This document shows positions 1 through 4,713 of a stretch of DNA of 6,396 nt, piece by piece. Source of the DNA: Campylobacterales bacterium (lineage in GTDB: Bacteria > Campylobacterota > Campylobacteria > Campylobacterales > JAADDG01); contig JALVCR010000316.1 of NCBI GenBank assembly GCA_027009865.1, forward strand, positions 1 to 6,396, read 5' to 3'. The notes under the pieces were generated by a model, which made no database searches, had not been told where the DNA came from, and saw only the letters and a program-made list of their open reading frames with translations. The number at the start of each line of letters is the position of its first letter. The first letter of the stretch is position 1. The position numbers and the translations under genes were made by a program.

Positions 1-402
1 TTTTACATTATTTCTTCCTATAATGACGCTAAAGAATTTCTCGATTTTTAGGTGGTTTAACATCTTTCTTGCAAAAAAATCAGAAGCGTTTGTGGCTATA
101 TTTAGAGTAAATCTTTTGGATAATTCTTGTAAAATTTCATAAATTCCGTCATAAAGTTTTATATTTTTTATGCACTCTTTATGATAACAGCTTATAAAAA
201 GCTCTCTGTGGCTTTGTTTATATTCATCGGTTTCATAAAAAATTTTTGGAAGATTGGTATCTGGCTTATTTATATTTTTTGTTACGGTTTCAATACTTAA
301 AGGGGGGAGCCCTATATTTTTTCTTACGAAATTTACGCTGTTTGTAATAGCTTTAGAGCTGTCTATTAAAGTTCCATCCATATCAAATATAATATTTTTC
401 AT
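1..402 (-). CDS. HAD-superfamily hydrolase, phosphoglycolate phosphatase-like (3' part cut by window edge)
   Basis: The first 134 codons of a haloacid dehalogenase-family hydrolase are visible; the reading frame is still open at the left edge, and family members are usually about 200-230 residues. Motif I is FDMDGTLID, with the expected nucleophile Asp7 and acid/base Asp9 followed by Thr11. Residues of about 15-80 would form a helical cap. LYDGIYEILQEL (about 83-94) matches the family's 'Y-x-G-v-x-e-x-L-x-x-L' segment, and IATNAS (102-107) is motif II with Thr104. The motif III lysine and motif IV aspartates lie beyond the edge. The family removes phosphate from small metabolites in the cytoplasm, and the substrate cannot be told from this part. 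The ATG at 400-402 is preceded by AGAGG (410-414) at 7-base spacing, which supports the start. The gene follows the DUF255 gene after 231 bases and probably has its own promoter. Confidence 0.88.
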   Translation of the reverse strand, partial: MKNIIFDMDGTLIDSSKAITNSVNFVRKNIGLPPLSIETVTKNINKPDTNLPKIFYETDEYKQSHRELFISCYHKECIKNIKLYDGIYEILQELSKRFTLNIATNASDFFARKMLNHLKIEKFFSVIIGRNNVK

Positions 403-409
403 ATCAAAA

Positions 410-431
410 CCTCTATAAAATACTTCTTATA
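410..431 (-). promoter_or_regulatory. Putative promoter -10 and ribosome binding site of the HAD gene
   Basis: On the minus strand TATAAG (426-431) follows a run of T, the usual look of a Campylobacterota vegetative promoter, in which the -35 box is poorly conserved. Transcription would begin near 419 and leave a leader of roughly 17 bases containing AGAGG (410-414). A second -10-like hexamer, TATAAA at 444-449, is possible. The ribosome site is well supported; the promoter is an inference from a very AT-rich stretch in which such hexamers also occur by chance. Confidence 0.4.
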
Positions 432-445
432 TTAAAAAATTAATT

Positions 446-451
446 TATAAT
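446..451 (+). promoter_or_regulatory. Consensus TATAAT on the plus strand, divergent from the HAD gene
   Basis: A perfect TATAAT stands 40 bases upstream of the GC-rich structured segment and points toward it, away from the HAD gene. A start near 457-459 would give a plus-strand transcript with an AU-rich leader of about 33 bases, then the hairpins. There is no clear -35, as is normal in Campylobacterota. The surrounding sequence is nearly all A and T, so chance occurrence is a real possibility. Confidence 0.35.
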
Positions 452-475
452 AAATGAGATAAATTAAGTCTTATT

Positions 476-488
476 TGTTACAATAACA
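476..488. repeat. Small inverted repeat TGTTA-CAA-TAACA
   Basis: Perfect 5-bp arms (476-480 and 484-488) surround CAA at the edge of the GC-rich island. It could be the first small hairpin of a plus-strand RNA or a protein binding site. At this length in AT-rich DNA it could also be chance. Confidence 0.2.
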
Positions 489-579
489 TCGCCATTGCGA
501 AAAAGCAGTTGGCTACACCTGGCAAAATGCCTAAGCCTCCAAACCGAAGCCCATAAACGCTATGAGATGTGCCTATCAT
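478..579 (-). pseudogene. Possible 33-codon small ORF or remnant reading frame over the structured element
   Basis: An ATG at 577-579 opens 33 codons ending in TAA (478-480); the product is Gly- and hydrophobic-rich and contains GLRFGGLGILPG. The frame has no stop from the DUF255 terminator (634-636) to 480, that is 51 sense codons in the same frame as that gene. No good ribosome site precedes this ATG (only TTAGG). Codons such as CGG, GGG and CTC differ from the AGA- and ATA-rich neighbours. It may be a small protein, a decayed gene, or simply what GC-rich structured RNA looks like when translated. I do not recognise it. Confidence 0.15.
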
Positions 580-583
580 AGCG
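558..583. repeat. Perfect 8-bp hairpin inside the structured element
   Basis: CGCTATGA (558-565) pairs fully with TCATAGCG (576-583) around a 10-base loop, GATGTGCCTA. It is not followed by a T run on either strand, so it is not an intrinsic terminator. It sits 4 bases from the 12-bp hairpin, which suggests the two stack or work together in one RNA. Confidence 0.6.
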
Positions 584-587
584 CCTA

Positions 588-626
588 AGAGAGAAGATGA
601 TTTTACCTCCTTTGCATCTTCTCTCT
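588..626. other. Perfect 12-bp hairpin with a Shine-Dalgarno / anti-Shine-Dalgarno loop
   Basis: AGAGAGAAGATG (588-599) pairs without mismatch with CATCTTCTCTCT (615-626). The 15-base loop holds ACCTCCTTT (605-613) on the plus strand, identical to the anti-Shine-Dalgarno end of bacterial 16S rRNA, and therefore AAAGGAGGT on the minus strand. On the plus strand it is followed by a pyrimidine-rich but poorly U-rich tail (627-642), so it would be only a weak intrinsic terminator. On the minus strand it begins 8 bases after the DUF255 stop codon and is followed by TTAGG, so it is not a terminator there, though it could protect an mRNA end. Confidence 0.6.
603..617 (-). CDS. Possible four-codon leader ORF (Met-Gln-Arg-Arg)
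   Basis: An ATG at 615-617 has GAAGGAG (627-633) nine bases upstream, a better ribosome site than that of the DUF255 gene. It opens ATG CAA AGG AGG TAA. The start codon lies in the stem of the 12-bp hairpin and the tandem AGG codons are themselves the Shine-Dalgarno-like loop. Such minimal ORFs can act as ribosome-stalling leaders, but here that is speculation, and a frame this short is easily chance. Confidence 0.13.
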   Translation of the reverse strand: MQRR

Positions 627-633
627 CTCCTTC

Positions 634-2601
634 TTAGTTTTCAATCGATTTGATAATTTTACTCAAATTCTTATCAAATGCAAAACAGGTATTTGTTCTG
701 CAAGCTATAAAAAGATTTGTGTTTTGAGTGTTTGTCAAAATAAAGGGATACTTTATTTTTGCTATCTTAATTTTGTTTTTAAAAATATTTTCTCTGTTTG
801 ATTTTATTACAATATCTTCATATTTTACTCTAAGCAAAGCTTTTAATGCGGTAGGGGAAGCTGTTAGATTGGATAATATTTTGTTTTTTTGTTTTTTTAT
901 TAAATTTTTACTTTCTTCTTGCATCTCTCTATCATAGGATAAATTTGCTATTGTTAAAAGATCGTTTAAAAATATGGATAGAGGTGCGGGGTAGTATCTG
1001 TCTTGATATACGCTTTTTGCTCTTATTTCTCCAAAATCCAAATACCACTCATTTTCATTTTTATCATAAAATTTTTTTATAGCCTCTTTTGCAAGCTTTT
1101 TTGCAAAAGAGAGATATCTTTTTTTGTAGCTATTTTCATAAGCTTCTATTAGTGCATCTATCAAAAATGCGTAATCTTCAAAATATGCTTTAATGCTTAG
1201 AGGATATCCTTTTACAAACTGGTGGTATAAAGTATCTTTTTTATAGATTGTCTCTATAAGCTTTTCTAATGATTTGAAAGCTATGTTTTTAAAATTTGAA
1301 TCTATAAGAGACGCTTTAAACAAAGCCTTTATCATCATTGCGTTCCAAGAGGTGATTATCTTTTTGTCAATAAAGGGATATTCTCTGTTTTCTCTTATCT
1401 TTTTTAAAATATCCAAAGCCTCTTTTAATCTTTTTGGCTTTTTTAGATTGGTGTTTGTTTGAGGATTGCTGTAACCATCTTTGAAATTTCCAACGGGCGT
1501 GATATCAAGAAACTGGGTTATATCTTTTATCTCTTTTTCGTTAAATCCGTTTTTTTTAAGGGCTTTGAAAACTTCATTAAATTTATAAACAAAATACCCT
1601 CCCTCCATTCCTTGGCTCTCGGCGCTGCTTGCGCTGTAAAAGAGATTATCTTTTTGAAATCTCTTTATACTCTCTTTTACGGTTTCAATTACAACCTTTT
1701 TATATAGAGGATTGTTTGTAAAAAGGTATGCTTTTGTATAGAGAGGGATTAATTTTGCCTGCGTATAGAGCATCTTTTCAAAATGGGGAATAATCCAGTC
1801 TGGATGGGTTGAGTATCTGAAAAATCCTCCCTCTATCTGATCATAAATTCCTCCCTTTGCCATAGCTTTTAGAGTTTGAAAACAGATCTCTTTTGCTCTT
1901 TTATCTTTTGTTAAAAGATATATGTCAAATAAGAGGCTAAGATGGGAAGCTAAAGGATATTTCGGTCTTAAATCAAATCCTTTGTAAATTTCATCAAATC
2001 TTTTAGACATTTTCTCAATAAATGCTTTTTCGATTGCAGTATCGGGGATGATTTTTTCCTCTTTTTTTGATAGAAGTTTTCTATTTGCTTTTATAATTTT
2101 TTCTGCTCTTTTTGGATTGTTTTTATAAAGTTTTGCAAGTCTTATTAAAAGAGTATCAAGCCCCTCTATTCCGTATGCTTTATGGGGCGGGATATAAGTT
2201 GCTATATATAAAATCTCTCTGTTTGGTGTTAAAATTACGCTAAGAGGCCATCCGTTTCTTATTTTTCTTATTTTAATCAAAGCGGATTGATATTTAGAAT
2301 CTATATGTGGCATCTCCTCTTTATCAACTTTTATTGATACGTAATATCTATTTAATATGGATGCTATTTTCTCATTTTCAAAAGATTCTCTCTTCATTAC
2401 ATGGCACCAATGGCATGTGCTGTATCCTATTGATAAAAATATCAGTTTATTCTCTTTTTTTGCCTTTAAAAAAGCCTCATTGCTCCACGGATACCAATCT
2501 ATAGGATTATTAGCATGCTCTCTTAGATATTCGGAAGAGGAGTTTGAGAGATGGTTTGCCTCTAAAAAAGAGATAAAGAAAAGAATTAGAAAAAATCTCA
2601 T
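634..2601 (-). CDS. Thioredoxin-domain DUF255 protein (COG1331, YyaL/SPATA20 family), predicted exported
   Basis: This 655-residue protein has the two-part layout of the family. An N-terminal thioredoxin-like domain (about 17-150) has HANNPIDWYPW (29-39), the redox motif CHWC (63-66) within SIGYSTCHWCHVM, and GWPLSVILTP (117-126). A long helical (alpha/alpha) barrel related to sugar epimerases and glycosidases follows, with GGIYDQIEGGFFRYS, PHFEKMLY, TSWNAMMIKAL and YFEDYAFLIDALIEAYE. Length is close to the usual 650-700. The family's biochemical role is not firmly established; the CxxC suggests thiol redox chemistry. Residues 1-15 (MRFFLILFFISFLEA) form a short basic-then-hydrophobic segment like a signal peptide, which points to a periplasmic protein, whereas the best-known relatives begin directly near the HANNP region. 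The ATG is favoured because the hydrophobic leader starts there. Its ribosome site is weak (GGAATAA, 2605-2611). It lies 32 bases after acs, so it is probably co-transcribed with it. Confidence 0.9.
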   Translation of the reverse strand: MRFFLILFFISFLEANHLSNSSSEYLREHANNPIDWYPWSNEAFLKAKKENKLIFLSIGYSTCHWCHVMKRESFENEKIASILNRYYVSIKVDKEEMPHIDSKYQSALIKIRKIRNGWPLSVILTPNREILYIATYIPPHKAYGIEGLDTLLIRLAKLYKNNPKRAEKIIKANRKLLSKKEEKIIPDTAIEKAFIEKMSKRFDEIYKGFDLRPKYPLASHLSLLFDIYLLTKDKRAKEICFQTLKAMAKGGIYDQIEGGFFRYSTHPDWIIPHFEKMLYTQAKLIPLYTKAYLFTNNPLYKKVVIETVKESIKRFQKDNLFYSASSAESQGMEGGYFVYKFNEVFKALKKNGFNEKEIKDITQFLDITPVGNFKDGYSNPQTNTNLKKPKRLKEALDILKKIRENREYPFIDKKIITSWNAMMIKALFKASLIDSNFKNIAFKSLEKLIETIYKKDTLYHQFVKGYPLSIKAYFEDYAFLIDALIEAYENSYKKRYLSFAKKLAKEAIKKFYDKNENEWYLDFGEIRAKSVYQDRYYPAPLSIFLNDLLTIANLSYDREMQEESKNLIKKQKNKILSNLTASPTALKALLRVKYEDIVIKSNRENIFKNKIKIAKIKYPFILTNTQNTNLFIACRTNTCFAFDKNLSKIIKSIEN

Positions 2602-2611
2602 AAGTTATTCC

Positions 2612-2631
2612 AAATCCCCAAAGGGGGATTT
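2612..2631. repeat. Intercistronic hairpin between acs and the DUF255 gene
   Basis: AAATCCCC (2612-2619) and GGGGATTT (2624-2631) form a perfect 8-bp stem with a 4-base loop. On the minus-strand mRNA it begins 2 bases after the acs TGA and covers the second in-frame stop TAA (2631-2633). It ends directly against GGAATAA, the only ribosome-site candidate of the DUF255 gene. No T run follows, so it is not a normal terminator. It could set the relative expression of the two genes by stabilising the acs mRNA end, partly stopping transcription, or limiting ribosome access. Confidence 0.6.
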
Positions 2632-2633
2632 TA

Positions 2634-4580
2634 TCAAAGCATACAGCTTTGAATTTTTTGAACTATTGTAGGATCTTCTAAAGTTGAGGTATCTTGTTTT
2701 ATCTCCTCTCCTTTTGCTATTGCTCTTAAAATCCTTCTCATAATTTTTCCGCTTCTTGTTTTTGGAAGGCCTGGGACAAATTTTATCTCATCGCACTTTG
2801 CTATGGCTCCGATATCTTTTACAAGCATCTCGTTTATCTCTTGCACCATTTGCATCTCTTCAGCTTTTGTATCCTCTCCTTTTAAAACGATATAGGCAAA
2901 GATACTCTCCCCTTTAATTTCGTGAGGTTTTCCGACAACCGCAACTTCGGCTACATTTGGATGGTGTCCTATTACGCTCTCAATTTCGGCCGTTCCTATT
3001 CTGTGTCCTGAGACATTTATTACATCATCTACTCTTCCTGTTATAAATATGTATCCGTCTTCATCATACATTGCTCCGTCTCCGGAGAAATAGACCGGTT
3101 TTCCATCTTTTGTGCATGTTGAAAAATAGGACTTTTTAAATCTCTCCGGAGCGTTCCAGATTGTTCTTATCATGCTCGGCCATGGTTTTGTAATGCAAAG
3201 ATATCCCTTTTCTCCTTTTGGAGTCGGATTTCCTTTTGTATCTATGATTTCCGCCATAATTCCTGGAAGAGGGAAAGTTGCTGAGCCCGGTTTTATAGGA
3301 GTGGCTCCCGGAAGCGGGCTTATCATATGGCCTCCTGTTTCAGTCTGCCACCATGTATCTACGATAGGACATTTTCCGCCTCCTATCGTCTCATAATACC
3401 ACATCCAAGCATCGGGATTTATAGGCTCTCCAACAGTTCCCAAAACTCTAAGTGAGCTTAAATCATATTTTAAAGGCTCTTTTTCTCCGGCTTTATGAAG
3501 AAGTCTAATTGCGGTTGGAGCGGTATAGAATTGATTTACTTTATGCTCTTCTATCATTCTCCACCATCTGCCGGCATCAGGATATACCGGAACTCCCTCA
3601 TACATTATCGTAGTGGCGCCTGCTGCAAGAGGTCCGTAAACGATATAGGTGTGTCCGGTAATCCAGCCTATGTCGGCTGTGCACCAGTATGTATCGTTCT
3701 CTTTTAAATCAAAAACCCACTCCATTGTCATCTGTGCCCATAGAATATATCCAGCCTGCGAGTGCTGAACTCCTTTTGGTTTTCCGGTGCTTCCTGATGT
3801 GTAGAGCAAAAATAGCGGATCTTCACTGTCCATTATTTCCGGTTCGCAATATTTTGATTCTGTTTTTATAAGCTCGTTATAAAGATAGTCTCTTCCCTCT
3901 TCATAGTTTATCTCTTCTTGATTTCTCTCTACCACCAAAACTTTCTCTACGCATTCGCATCCCTCTTTCAAAGCTTCATCCACTACCGGTTTTAAAAGAT
4001 AGGGCTTTCCTCTTCTAAATGCTCCGTCGGCTGTGATAATGAGTTTCGCTTCGGCATCTATTATTCTATCTCTTAAAGCTTCCGCGCTAAATCCTCCAAA
4101 AACTACTGAGTGAATCGCTCCGATTCTTGCGCATGCAAGCATCGCTATTGCAGCTTCCGGAATCATAGGCATATAGATTACGACTCTATCTCCCTTTTTT
4201 ATCCCAAATTGATTTTTTAAAAGGTTTGCTGTTTTATTAACTTCATAATAGAGATCAAGATAGGTTAAAACTCTCTTTTCTCCAAGCTCTCCTTCCCATA
4301 TTATCGCCGCTTTGTTTTTTCTTTTATTAAGATGTCTGTCAAGACACTGATACGTAACGTTTAATTTTCCGTCTATAAACCATTTATAAAAGGGGGCGTT
4401 ACTCTCATCCAATACCTTTGTATAGGGTTCAAACCAGTCTATCTTCTCTTTTGCAAATCTATCCCAAAATCCTTCATAATCCTCTTTTGCTTCATCCATT
4501 AAATCTTGGTATTCGCACATATTTTTTATCAGCGCATTTTTGCTTATCTCTTTGTTTGGATAAAAAATTTTATTCTCCAT
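2634..4580 (-). CDS. acs: Acetyl-CoA synthetase (acetate-CoA ligase, AMP-forming)
   Basis: The product activates acetate with ATP to acetyl-adenylate and transfers it to CoA, feeding acetyl-CoA to central metabolism in the cytoplasm. Its 648 residues match the family length (about 650). Visible motifs of the adenylate-forming superfamily are YTSGSTGKPKG (260-270, phosphate-binding loop), DTWWQTETGG (408-417), YFSGDG (497-502), GRVDDVINVSGHR (515-527, hinge Asp518) and LPKTRSGKIMRR (605-616). Lys612 corresponds to the catalytic lysine that is reversibly acetylated in Salmonella Acs (Lys609). The acetate pocket reads Ile307, Thr308, Val383 and Trp411; the Trp is the residue that restricts the enzyme to short acyl groups, so acetate is the likely substrate. 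The ATG has AAGGAG (4586-4591) five bases upstream. It ends in TGA followed at once by in-frame TAA. It is the first gene of a probable operon with the DUF255 gene. Confidence 0.97.
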   Translation of the reverse strand: MENKIFYPNKEISKNALIKNMCEYQDLMDEAKEDYEGFWDRFAKEKIDWFEPYTKVLDESNAPFYKWFIDGKLNVTYQCLDRHLNKRKNKAAIIWEGELGEKRVLTYLDLYYEVNKTANLLKNQFGIKKGDRVVIYMPMIPEAAIAMLACARIGAIHSVVFGGFSAEALRDRIIDAEAKLIITADGAFRRGKPYLLKPVVDEALKEGCECVEKVLVVERNQEEINYEEGRDYLYNELIKTESKYCEPEIMDSEDPLFLLYTSGSTGKPKGVQHSQAGYILWAQMTMEWVFDLKENDTYWCTADIGWITGHTYIVYGPLAAGATTIMYEGVPVYPDAGRWWRMIEEHKVNQFYTAPTAIRLLHKAGEKEPLKYDLSSLRVLGTVGEPINPDAWMWYYETIGGGKCPIVDTWWQTETGGHMISPLPGATPIKPGSATFPLPGIMAEIIDTKGNPTPKGEKGYLCITKPWPSMIRTIWNAPERFKKSYFSTCTKDGKPVYFSGDGAMYDEDGYIFITGRVDDVINVSGHRIGTAEIESVIGHHPNVAEVAVVGKPHEIKGESIFAYIVLKGEDTKAEEMQMVQEINEMLVKDIGAIAKCDEIKFVPGLPKTRSGKIMRRILRAIAKGEEIKQDTSTLEDPTIVQKIQSCML

Positions 4581-4585
4581 ATCGG

Positions 4586-4591
4586 CTCCTT
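4586..4591 (-). promoter_or_regulatory. Strong ribosome binding site of acs
   Basis: AAGGAG on the minus strand, five bases before the acs ATG, agrees with the 16S anti-Shine-Dalgarno end and fixes the start at 4580. Confidence 0.85.
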
Positions 4592-4598
4592 AACTCTT

Positions 4599-4626
4599 TT
4601 TATACAAGATATAATATTAATATATC
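4599..4626 (-). promoter_or_regulatory. Putative acs promoter region
   Basis: The minus strand carries several -10-like hexamers: TATAAA (4599-4604, preceded directly by TTG), TATTAT (4611-4616) and TATATT (4619-4624). A short inverted repeat, GATATA-N7-TATATC, spans 4608-4626. A promoter is expected here because acs follows an apparently unrelated secretion operon after 133 bases. Which hexamer is used cannot be told, and no -35 is clear. Confidence 0.35.
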
Positions 4627-4640
4627 GGATGGAGAGATTT

Positions 4641-4657
4641 AAAGGGTCTGTAAAGGG
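4641..4657. repeat. Short direct repeat AAAGGG upstream of acs
   Basis: AAAGGG occurs at 4641-4646 and 4652-4657, 11 bases apart start to start, about one DNA turn. The pair lies 20-45 bases upstream of the -10 candidates, where an activator could bind. The only other pattern in the gap is an all-A/T palindrome at 4666-4679. With just two short copies, chance is quite possible. Confidence 0.2.
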
Positions 4658-4713
4658 GTTATTATTATAAAATTTTATAGATATGTAGAGAATCGAAACA
4701 CTATCTTTTTTGA

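Larger units (their letters stand above)
491..626. ncRNA. Candidate structured RNA element, family not recognised, strand unresolved
   Basis: The stretch lies between the convergent end of the DUF255 gene and the divergent start of the HAD gene. Bases 491-590 contain 49 G or C, while 411-490 contain only 12 in 80. Four stem-loops can be drawn: 491-494 and 496-498 with 505-507 and 510-513; 511-514 and 521-524 with 528-531 and 534-537; a perfect 8-bp stem, 558-565 with 576-583; and a perfect 12-bp stem, 588-599 with 615-626. Read on the minus strand, the segment near 545-550 also gives a C(UUCG)G sequence. I compared it by memory with TPP, cobalamin, FMN, glycine, Moco, c-di-GMP, fluoride, SRP, tmRNA and 6S signatures and saw no match. 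On the plus strand it would be a small RNA of roughly 170 bases from the TATAAT at 446-451; on the minus strand it would be a 3' trailer or leader in the operon. The alternative is a small or decayed protein frame. Confidence 0.45.

Noticed and set aside
491..626. Known riboswitch or housekeeping RNA (TPP, cobalamin, c-di-GMP, Moco, SRP, 6S, tmRNA)
   Set aside because: None of the conserved core sequences that I know for these families appears in the right order on either strand. This was judged by eye, not by a covariance search.
588..642. Canonical intrinsic terminator
   Set aside because: The stem is strong, but the plus-strand tail (CTCCTTCTTAGTTTTC) has few consecutive T residues and the minus-strand side has none. 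At most it is a weak plus-strand terminator.
2357..2671. Open frame of 104 codons on the plus strand across the acs/DUF255 junction
   Set aside because: It is antisense to two well-supported genes, resembles no protein family, has no ribosome site that I can see, and reads through the intercistronic hairpin. The other plus-strand frames at 728-937, 1274-1707, 3172-3871, 4418-4642 and 5008-5263 fail in the same way.
4666..4679. 14-base perfect palindrome TATAAAATTTTATA as terminator of the secretion operon
   Set aside because: It contains only A and T, so the stem would be very weak, and no T run follows on the minus strand. A palindrome of this sort is common in AT-rich spacers.
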